Below, one piece after another: positions 58,313 to 64,000 of a DNA stretch of 64,000 nt (the first letter of the stretch is position 1; each line of letters opens with the position of its first letter). The translations under genes were made by a program, and so were the position numbers. Source of the DNA: Burkholderiales bacterium (GTDB lineage: Bacteria > Pseudomonadota > Gammaproteobacteria > Burkholderiales > SG8-41); the NCBI GenBank assembly GCA_019635015.1, contig JAHCAG010000004.1, positions 110,549-174,548 on the forward strand, read 5' to 3'. The notes beneath the pieces are model-generated. The model was not told the DNA's origin. It did no database searches and saw only the letters and a program-made list of their open reading frames with translations.

Positions 58313-59104
58313 TCAGCGCCGCACGCCCGGTGTTTCCACTTTCAGCCCTGCGCCACGGCGCGCAAGATACAGCTCGAGGTCGAGCAGTTCGTCGGCACCG
58401 AAGGCCGGCTGCTCCGCACGCACGCCGAAATAACAGGCGCGCAGCCGTCGTTGCAGGGAGCCGACCGCCTGCCACTCCAGCCGGTACACCGGATAGGCGT
58501 TGCCATGACCTTCGCTGATGGTATCGGCCAGCAGCCTGCGGCCGGCGTTCTGCACATGGCAGTGTGTACAGGCCAGATTCATCTGGCCCTGGCGGCGGTG
58601 GAAAATCTCATGCCCGCGCTGCAGCGCTGCCTGTTCTTCATTCGCCGCGGGCTGCAGCGGCTGGCCGCGCGACTGATGCGCGACATAGGCAGTCAATGCC
58701 AGCAACTCCTCCGACTCGTAACGCAACGGATCGGCCTGTTGCCGTTCGGAGCGGCAGCGGTTGATGCGGCCCTCAAGATTGACGACTTTGGAGCCTGCCG
58801 CATCAATACGGGGATAACGCACAGCAATGCCTTTCATGCTCGTCGGCGCCGACTGGTGGCATGACGCGCAGGACTGGCCGCTTCGCCCCGCCGGAGCACT
58901 CCAGAGTTTTTCACCGCGCGCAACCCACAGCATGCCGGGATTGGCGAAATCATCGGCCTGCATGGCGCGAATGTCCGGACTGGCGAATTCAGTACCGGAT
59001 CGGGCTTGTGTCGTCGTGCCTGCTGGCTGCGCCAGTGCCGGTGCAACAAACACGACACAACAGATTGCACCGGCGTTGCACAGCGGAGACAGTAAAAAAT
59101 GCAT
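58313..59104 (-). CDS. soxA: Diheme cytochrome c SoxA
   Basis: 263 residues with a signal peptide (about 1-25). Two heme sites are present, CASCH (about residue 78) and CTHCH (about 178). The active-site Cys that is persulfidated in SoxA is in RACYFGVRAEQP (about 222). SoxAX joins thiosulfate to the SoxY swinging Cys in the periplasm. soxX, Y and Z lie upstream in the same direction, but separated from soxA by an opposite-strand gene. It has a candidate promoter of its own. Confidence 0.92.
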   Translation of the reverse strand: MHFLLSPLCNAGAICCVVFVAPALAQPAGTTTQARSGTEFASPDIRAMQADDFANPGMLWVARGEKLWSAPAGRSGQSCASCHQSAPTSMKGIAVRYPRIDAAGSKVVNLEGRINRCRSERQQADPLRYESEELLALTAYVAHQSRGQPLQPAANEEQAALQRGHEIFHRRQGQMNLACTHCHVQNAGRRLLADTISEGHGNAYPVYRLEWQAVGSLQRRLRACYFGVRAEQPAFGADELLDLELYLARRGAGLKVETPGVRR

Positions 59105-59172
59105 GCGTTTCAGCAGCTTGGCGCATCGCTGCAGGATGCCTGTTGCCTCCGCCCAACAGCAGCGCCGCCGAG

Positions 59173-59202
59173 AAAATACACTAACCATTTGATTTTAAAC
59201 AA
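59173..59202 (-). promoter_or_regulatory. Candidate sigma-70 promoter of soxA
   Basis: On the minus strand, TTGTTT (59202-59197), an 18-bp spacer and TATTTT (59178-59173) lie about 70 bp before the soxA start in an AT-rich patch. The patch is shared with the divergent small gene at 59287. Confidence 0.5.
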
Positions 59203-59286
59203 TTATTATGCCTGGCACGGAATACGCTCATATCCGGTGGCAGGCAACCCAGTCTGTATTTTTGCAAACCCAAGAGGAGTACCTCC

Positions 59287-59463
59287 ATGAGCACGAAACA
59301 TCTCCGCAAATTCACCCTTCCCGTCGCTGCGGCTGCCGTAATCGCTGTGAGCAGCGCCGCTTTTGCCGGCACCACCGTCAACACGACGCCGCAGCAGTCC
59401 GCGGAAAAACCCGTCGACTGCAAAAAAACGCCGGACCACGAGCGCTGCAGGGACAAGAAGTAA
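59287..59463 (+). CDS. Small exported peptide precursor within the sox locus
   Basis: 58 residues with a strong ribosome binding site (GAGGAG 7 nt before the ATG). A signal peptide (about 1-27, MSTKHLRKFTLPVAAAA then a cleavage site at AFA) leaves a mature peptide of about 31 residues. This is rich in Lys/Asp/Pro and has two Cys (VDCKKTPDHERCRDKK). I do not recognise it. It lies on the opposite strand between soxZ and soxA and is followed by a hairpin terminator, so it is an independent gene. Confidence 0.72.
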   Translation: MSTKHLRKFTLPVAAAAVIAVSSAAFAGTTVNTTPQQSAEKPVDCKKTPDHERCRDKK

Positions 59464-59501
59464 TCAGCATCGCGCCGGGGCGCAACGATCCCCGGCAACT
59501 T

Positions 59502-59532
59502 CAGGCAGGCTGCACATCATGCGGCCTGCCTG
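59502..59532. terminator. Hairpin between the small exported gene and soxZ
   Basis: CAGGCAGGC (59502-59510) and GCCTGCCTG (59524-59532) make a 9-bp stem with a 13-nt loop between two convergent genes. It could end transcripts from both sides, though the T-run is short. Confidence 0.6.
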
Positions 59533-59535
59533 ATT

Positions 59536-59859
59536 TCAGTCCGCGCTCGCGATAATCGCTGCGCGCGTCTCGCCGCGTTCGCCGGAATCGTCGCGCCACT
59601 CGAACACGAATTCCCCGCTGTCCTGCACCCGCACCGGAAACTGCAGCAGCGGATTGGCGGCAATCCCGGAGCCCATCTCGGCCCTGAACACCTCGACGCC
59701 GTTGTAGCGGCAGGTCAGGGTGTTGATCACGTTTTTCGGAATGCGCCGGCCGAAATGATCGGGCCGGTAGCCGGTCTCCATCGGATGCTGGATGGCGATG
59801 CGGATCTGCACGATCTCGCCGCGTTGCGCCTTGGCCGGCACCTGTACACGGGACAGCAT
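59536..59859 (-). CDS. soxZ: Sulfur-oxidation carrier subunit SoxZ
   Basis: 107 residues from the ATG at 59857-59859, one base after the soxY stop. The immunoglobulin-like SoxZ fold is seen in AKAQRGEIVQIRIAIQHPMETGYR, FGRRIPKNVINTLTCRYNG and PLLQFPVRVQDSGEFVFEWRD. SoxZ binds SoxY to form the periplasmic carrier of sulfur intermediates. It has no signal peptide of its own, as expected, because it is exported with SoxY. Confidence 0.92.
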   Translation of the reverse strand: MLSRVQVPAKAQRGEIVQIRIAIQHPMETGYRPDHFGRRIPKNVINTLTCRYNGVEVFRAEMGSGIAANPLLQFPVRVQDSGEFVFEWRDDSGERGETRAAIIASAD

Positions 59860-59860
59860 C

Positions 59861-60310
59861 TCAGCCTTCCAGGCAGGCGAGTTCGGTGACGACGACATGC
59901 GCCCCGCCCATCCACCAGCTGCCATCGGACAACTGTGCCAGCGCGAGCACATCCTGGATGTCGGCGAGCCGGATGCGGGTGGCGATTTCCGCCTTGCCGG
60001 AGTGCGGACCCAGCGTGAAACGCGCGACCACCGGCCGCGGATTGCGTTCGGCGAGCAGCGTGATGCGGCGCACGTGGTCCTGCGCCGTCATCGGGCTGTC
60101 GACCAGCACACGCACCGCCACCGAATGACCGTTGTCGGCCAGCGGCGGCGTGTCGACAGTGACCCTGCCGGCATTGACCGGCGCGCCGCCGGTCACTTCG
60201 CGCAGCAGCGCGGCCCGCTGCGGATTCTCCTGCGCGGCGGCGAAACGCGCGCACAGCAGGCCGCCGGCAAGCGCGGTGCTGGTCAACAGAAAACGGCGGC
60301 GGTCGGACAT
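59861..60310 (-). CDS. soxY: Sulfur-oxidation carrier subunit SoxY with divergent C-terminus
   Basis: 149 residues. A Tat signal (MSDRRRFLLTSTALAGG) precedes the SoxY domain (VRVLVDSPMTAQDHVRRI; SGKAEIATRIRLADIQDVLALAQLSDG). Known SoxY proteins end in GGCGG, whose Cys carries the sulfur substrate. Here the end is VVVTELACLEG, leaving one Cys four residues from the end but none of the glycines. Shifting frame does not restore GGCGG. Function as a carrier through that Cys is possible but unproven. Confidence 0.9.
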   Translation of the reverse strand: MSDRRRFLLTSTALAGGLLCARFAAAQENPQRAALLREVTGGAPVNAGRVTVDTPPLADNGHSVAVRVLVDSPMTAQDHVRRITLLAERNPRPVVARFTLGPHSGKAEIATRIRLADIQDVLALAQLSDGSWWMGGAHVVVTELACLEG

Positions 60311-60317
60311 CAGCGGA

Positions 60318-60758
60318 TTATTTCAGGGTTTGCAGGTAAGCGACCACATCTTCGATCTGAGCTGCGCTGAGCACCGGTTTGCCGCGGTAAACGGCGGCGA
60401 CCCGGTTCAGGCCGTCTATCCTGTAGTAGGACGGCATCACGGTCTCCGGGTTCAAGCGGGACTGGTCGACGATGCGCAGCCGCAGCTGGGCCGCCGACAG
60501 CCGTGCGCCGATGCCGGACAGCGGCGGCGCGATATTGCCCATGAAGCGCTGCCCGGTTTCGGGCACCGCATGGCACAGCAGGCAGTTGGCGTCGCGCCCG
60601 GCGAGGATGTCGCGCCCCCGCGCCGGATCGGCCGGCTGCGCCGACAGCGGCGCGTGGATCGCATCACCATCGACCCGGTACGGAACGAGGGCCTGCGGTG
60701 CCGCCACGGCACAGGCGGCCGTCGCGGCACACAGCAGACCCCAGACCGGAACGCGCAT
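60318..60758 (-). CDS. soxX: Monoheme cytochrome c SoxX
   Basis: 146 residues with a signal peptide (about 1-19). The heme site is CLLCH (about residue 59). QRFMGNIAPPLSGIGARLS, LRLRIVDQSRLNPETVMPSYYR and RGKPVLSAAQIEDVVAYL are the SoxX pattern, including the Met ligand region. SoxX pairs with SoxA. It lies 7 bp before soxY and 11 bp after the molybdenum hydroxylase gene, so all are probably on one transcript. Confidence 0.93.
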   Translation of the reverse strand: MRVPVWGLLCAATAACAVAAPQALVPYRVDGDAIHAPLSAQPADPARGRDILAGRDANCLLCHAVPETGQRFMGNIAPPLSGIGARLSAAQLRLRIVDQSRLNPETVMPSYYRIDGLNRVAAVYRGKPVLSAAQIEDVVAYLQTLK

Positions 60759-60769
60759 TGCGCCCCGGC

Positions 60770-62980
60770 TCAGACCAGCGTCAGCCCCTGCTTCGACAGC
60801 GGCAGGCTGCGCACCGGCTTGCCGGTCGCGGCATGGATGGCATTGAGGATCGCCGGCACCACCACGCAGATCGTCGGCTCGCCGACGCCGCCCCAGAAAT
60901 CATGGGTCAGCGCCAGCACGGTTTCCACCTTGGGCATCTCGGCGATTTTCATGACGCGGAAATTGTGGAAGTTGGTTTCCACGATGCGCCCGTTCGCCAC
61001 CGAAATCTCGCTTTGCAGCGTGGTCATGCCGTAAGCGACGGAACCCTCGATCTGCGCCGCGGTCTGGTCCGGATTGACCACGTTGCCGCAGTCGAGCGCG
61101 AACACGCAGCGGTGCACCTTCACTTCACCCTTGGAACTCACCGACACCTCGGCCACCGCCGCAGAATAGCTGCCATAACCCATGAACTGGGCGATGCCGC
61201 GGAACACACCCTTCGGCAGCGGCTTGCCCCAGCCTGCCTTTTCGGCGGCGGCGTTGAGCACACCCAGGTGTTTCGGACGCTCGCTCATCAGCGCGCGGCG
61301 GAACTCCAGCGGATCCTTGCCGGCGAGTTTTGCCACCTCGTCCATGAAACACTCGCAGAATATGCCGTTCTGGTTGGTGTTGACGCCGCGCCACGGGCCC
61401 ACCGGCAGATGGGTGTTGCGCATCGCATATTCGGTGCGCAGGTTGGCATGGGTGTAGCCGATCTGGGCATCACCCTCCAGCGTCGGCCACAGGCCCTGCA
61501 ACTGGCGCCGGTCCTTGCCGTCCTTGATCGCCGCCGGATTGGCGAAGGCATTGATCGACTGGCCGGAAACGCGGATGTGCAGGCCGGTCAGGTTGCCCTT
61601 GGCATCGACACCCGCCGCCATGCGCGCCATCGCAATCGGCCGGTAGAAATCGTGCGCCTGGTCTTCCTCGCGGCTCCACACCAGTTTCACCGGCACACCG
61701 GGGAAGGCTTTCGCGATCGCGACACCCTGGCGCACCACGTCCTGGTTGCCGATGCGGCGGCCGAAACCGCCGCCGAGGTCCATCACGTGCACCTCGCACT
61801 TGTCGAGCGGCTGGCCGGAGGAGGAGGACAAGGCGGCGAGCGAGGCCTCGGCATTCTGCGTCGGAATCCAGATTTCCGACTTGTCCGGCGACAGCTTCAC
61901 CGTGCAGTTCATCGGCTCCATCGTGGTGTGCGAAGTGAAGGGCACGCTGTAGACGGCCTCGATCTTCTTCGCCGAGGCGGCAATCGCCTTCGGCGCATCG
62001 CCGGTGTCGATGTCGGCAAAGGCATCATTCGAAGTCAGGCCCGATTCCAGGTGTTTCGCGATCGAGGCGCTGTTGACCTTGGCATGGGGGCCTTCGTCCC
62101 AGACGATGGGCAGCGCGTCCAGCGCCTTTTTCGCGCGCCACCAGCTGTCGGCCACCACGGCCACGGTGCTGTCGTTGATCTTCATGACCCGCTTGACGCC
62201 GGGCATGCCCATGACCTTCGACTCGTCGAAACTCACCAGCTTGCCGCCGTAGACCGGGCAGTCCTTGACCGTCGCATGCAGCATGCCGGGCATCTTCAGG
62301 TCGATCGCATAGACCTTGGCGCCGTTGAGCTTGTCCGCGGTATCCAGCCGGCGCAGGCCCTTGCCGGCGATTTTCCAGTCCTTGACCGCTTTCAGCTGGA
62401 TGCTCTTCGGATCGGGCGGCGTCAGTTTCGCCGCCGCACCCGCCACCTTGCCGTAGCTGGTGCTGCGTCCGGAACCGGCGTGCGTGATCACGCCATTGGC
62501 GACACGCAGTTCGCCGACCGGCACGCTCCATTCATTGGCCGCCGCCTGCAGCAGCATCATGCGCGCCGCCGCGCCGCCGCGCCGCACATAGTCCTGCGAT
62601 TCACGGATGCCACGGCTGCCCGCGGTCGACATCACGCCCCAGGCACGCTTGCGCGCGAGATTCTGGCCGGCAGTGATCTGCTCGGTGCTGACTTTTTTCC
62701 AGTCGCATTCCAGTTCCTCGGCCACCAGCTGGGCCAGGCCGGTCAGCGTGCCCTGGCCCATCTCGGCGCGGGCGATGCGGATCACGCAGGTATCGTCAGG
62801 TTTCACCACCACCCAGATGTTCACCTCGGCATTGGCAGCAGCGCCCTGGGCAGCGGCGCTGCCGATGCCGAAGGGCAGATGGAAACCCAGCGCAAGGCCG
62901 GTGCCGGCAGCGGCGCTGCCGACGAGGAATTCGCGGCGGGAAATTTTCGGAGCTTGTCCGGGATTCATCAGGTCGTTCAT
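60770..62980 (-). CDS. Xanthine-dehydrogenase-family molybdopterin subunit (IorB-like)
   Basis: 736 residues from the ATG at 62978-62980, preceded by GGGGAGAG. A Tat signal (SRREFLVGSAAAGTG, about 14-28) indicates a periplasmic enzyme. Signatures: RAEMGQGTLTGLAQLVAEEL near residue 70, LGGGFGRRIGNQD (about 388) and the C-terminal GGVGEPTICVVVPAI with the catalytic Glu. With the 2Fe-2S partner it forms an isoquinoline-1-oxidoreductase/aldehyde-dehydrogenase type hydroxylase. The substrate is not readable. It is directly followed by soxX. Confidence 0.9.
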   Translation of the reverse strand: MNDLMNPGQAPKISRREFLVGSAAAGTGLALGFHLPFGIGSAAAQGAAANAEVNIWVVVKPDDTCVIRIARAEMGQGTLTGLAQLVAEELECDWKKVSTEQITAGQNLARKRAWGVMSTAGSRGIRESQDYVRRGGAAARMMLLQAAANEWSVPVGELRVANGVITHAGSGRSTSYGKVAGAAAKLTPPDPKSIQLKAVKDWKIAGKGLRRLDTADKLNGAKVYAIDLKMPGMLHATVKDCPVYGGKLVSFDESKVMGMPGVKRVMKINDSTVAVVADSWWRAKKALDALPIVWDEGPHAKVNSASIAKHLESGLTSNDAFADIDTGDAPKAIAASAKKIEAVYSVPFTSHTTMEPMNCTVKLSPDKSEIWIPTQNAEASLAALSSSSGQPLDKCEVHVMDLGGGFGRRIGNQDVVRQGVAIAKAFPGVPVKLVWSREEDQAHDFYRPIAMARMAAGVDAKGNLTGLHIRVSGQSINAFANPAAIKDGKDRRQLQGLWPTLEGDAQIGYTHANLRTEYAMRNTHLPVGPWRGVNTNQNGIFCECFMDEVAKLAGKDPLEFRRALMSERPKHLGVLNAAAEKAGWGKPLPKGVFRGIAQFMGYGSYSAAVAEVSVSSKGEVKVHRCVFALDCGNVVNPDQTAAQIEGSVAYGMTTLQSEISVANGRIVETNFHNFRVMKIAEMPKVETVLALTHDFWGGVGEPTICVVVPAILNAIHAATGKPVRSLPLSKQGLTLV

Positions 62981-62996
62981 GTCGTCTCTCCCCGGC

Positions 62997-63491
62997 TCAG
63001 GCGTTCTGTTGATCGGCAGTGACGGCATCGGCGGCAGCAACTTTGCCGCCGGCAGCCATGTGGACCGCGGCACGTATGCGGTGATAGGTGCCGCAGCGGC
63101 AGATGTTGGTCATCGCCTCGTCGATATCCTTGTCCGTGGGCTTGGGCTTTTTCGCCAGCAGCGCCGCGGCCGCCATGATCTGCCCCGACTGGCAGTAGCC
63201 GCACTGCGGCACGTCGATCGCGGCCCAGGCGCGCTGCACGGGATGCGAGCTGTCCTTCGACAGGCCTTCGATGGTGGTGATGCGGTCACCGGGCTTGACT
63301 GCGGAGACCGGCAGCGCGCAGGAGCGCACGACCTCGCCGTTGAGATGGATCGAGCAGGCGCCGCATTGCGCCACGCCGCAGCCGTACTTGGTGCCGGTCA
63401 GCCCGACCTGTTCGCGGATGGCCCACAGCAGCGGGGTGTCGGCTTCGACATTGACCTCGTAATTGCGGCCATTGATGTTCAGTTGCGCCAT
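62997..63491 (-). CDS. 2Fe-2S subunit of molybdenum hydroxylase (IorA-like)
   Basis: 164 residues with GAGGAG before the ATG. The plant-type ferredoxin cluster is [21 protein letters not shown] (about 38-58, in part) and the second cluster domain has CGYCQSGQI (about 98) and [11 protein letters not shown] (about 133). It passes electrons from the molybdenum site. It has no signal peptide and is probably co-exported with the Tat-bearing large subunit, which begins 16 bp downstream. It heads the operon. Confidence 0.93.
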   Translation of the reverse strand: MAQLNINGRNYEVNVEADTPLLWAIREQVGLTGTKYGCGVAQCGACSIHLNGEVVRSCALPVSAVKPGDRITTIEGLSKDSSHPVQRAWAAIDVPQCGYCQSGQIMAAAALLAKKPKPTDKDIDEAMTNICRCGTYHRIRAAVHMAAGGKVAAADAVTADQQNA

Positions 63492-63632
63492 GACTTCTCC
63501 TCAGCGGTTTGTTGGGTACGGCATTGCAGCCTGCGCCCGAATGCGCGCAGTGGCTGGCTGAATTCCCCGATTGGATCTTGTGGCCTGCGGTCGATCGCCG
63601 CATGGGCGCGCAAAGGAATGCGCGAAGGGCAG

Positions 63633-63659
63633 ATTATGCCGCCGCTTGGCAATGGTCAA
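63633..63659 (-). promoter_or_regulatory. Candidate promoter of the hydroxylase-sox operon
   Basis: On the minus strand, TTGACC (63659-63654), a 15-bp spacer and CATAAT (63638-63633) lie about 140 bp before the 2Fe-2S gene. The spacer is short, so this is tentative. The 258-bp gap 63492-63749 shows no gene. Confidence 0.4.
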
Positions 63660-63749
63660 CAGGAACCGTGCTTCCGGCGCCGCCGTCCGCCACAAACACA
63701 GCAGGAATGTACTGCGACGCACAAGGGACGCGGCCGTCCCGGCGTGTTC

Positions 63750-64000
63750 TCAGGGCAGTTGGGCCCCGTTCATACGCGCCAATATGGTCTGGGTACGGCG
63801 CTGCAGATAGGCGGTGTTGCTGCCGGGCCCGTAACGGCGCGGGCTCGGCACCACCGCGGCCAGGCGCGCGGCCTGTTCCGGCGACAGTGCAGCCGCGGTG
63901 GTGCCGTAGTGATAACGCGCCGCCGCCTCGGCGCCGAACACCCCGTCACCCCATTCAATGACGTTTAGGTAGATCTCCAGTATCCGCCGCTTGCTCATCA
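63750..64000 (-). CDS. mtgA: Monofunctional peptidoglycan glycosyltransferase MtgA, C-terminal part (cut by window edge)
   Basis: About 83 C-terminal residues are visible and the frame remains open at base 64000. [30 protein letters not shown] is the conserved late part of GT51 glycosyltransferases, and [17 protein letters not shown] follows, as in MtgA. The short C-terminus without a transpeptidase domain marks the monofunctional form. It polymerises lipid II outside the inner membrane. Confidence 0.9.
   Translation of the reverse strand, partial: MSKRRILEIYLNVIEWGDGVFGAEAAARYHYGTTAAALSPEQAARLAAVVPSPRRYGPGSNTAYLQRRTQTILARMNGAQLP

Noticed and set aside
60698..63022. A 774-codon open frame on the plus strand opposite the molybdenum hydroxylase
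   Set aside because: This is an antisense shadow of the IorB-like gene. It has no ribosome binding site and unnatural composition.

Overview
The window is GC-rich chromosomal DNA that reads like a betaproteobacterium. The blocks gpmI-envC-ctpA-moeB, rhodanese-grxC-secB-gpsA, slmA-nucleotidase-argB, polA-DUF2782, leuS-lptE-holA-(proA) and dat-ybeD-lipB-lipA are arranged as in that class. A three-gene KorABC 2-oxoglutarate oxidoreductase, an MSHA-type pilus and Sox genes point towards environmental, metabolically versatile lineages (Rhodocyclales, Nitrosomonadales or Burkholderiales). I do not recognise the species. No tRNA, rRNA, CRISPR array or intact insertion sequence was found.

Layout. 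1-7488 (minus): MSHA type IV pilus operon mshE-G-F-B-A-C-D-O-P-Q, with a strong terminator just after the major pilin gene and mshQ cut by the window edge. 7647-18077: trmL; then gpsA, an SH3 protein, secB, grxC, a rhodanese, a PglL-type glycan ligase and an ArsR regulator (minus), facing gpmI-envC-ctpA-moeB (plus). The ArsR protein has the cysteine spacing of persulfide sensors. 18091-21164 (minus): a small unknown protein, slmA, a HAD nucleotidase, argB and hsp20 with a heat-shock promoter. 21294-27246: an ECF sigma factor with a tiny zinc-finger partner, a D,D-carboxypeptidase, dat, ybeD, two intruding minus-strand genes, lipB and lipA. 27354-39078: a thioredoxin-like protein, DUF4197, an adenylate-forming ligase with a methyltransferase, polA, DUF2782, thrB, a membrane protein, uvrD and a FecR-SPOR protein. 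39200-46650: leuS, lptE, holA, a decayed toxin-antitoxin module, an MFS transporter and proA. 46715-53891: lipoyl-domain dihydrolipoyl dehydrogenase, a small membrane protein and korC-korA-korB. 53892-57650: a low-GC orphan gene with a HEPN-like motif, a cysteine-dioxygenase-like cupin and the potassium transporter kup behind a hairpin that buries its ribosome binding site. 57666-63491 (minus): a DUF1080 lipoprotein, soxA, an oppositely oriented 58-residue exported peptide, soxZ, soxY, soxX and a two-subunit molybdenum hydroxylase. 63750-64000: the end of mtgA.

The most unusual parts are four. First, iorAB-like genes and soxXYZ look like one transcription unit, with no soxB or soxCD in view and a SoxY tail that does not end in the usual GGCGG. 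Second, intergenic elements are built from opposed arms of 7- or 9-base tandem units: two copies of a CACAGAGGA type and one of a GTGAGCA type. Third, a perfect 10-bp hairpin hides the kup ribosome binding site. Fourth, there are two accessory insertions, one with a fused toxin-antitoxin relic and one with the HEPN-like orphan.

Overall the window is core housekeeping (peptidoglycan, lipoate, arginine, proline and threonine synthesis, replication, repair, lipopolysaccharide export). Three modules of lifestyle genes interrupt it: surface pili with possible pilin glycosylation, ferredoxin-linked carbon and electron metabolism, and sulfur oxidation with a possible sulfide-responsive regulator.
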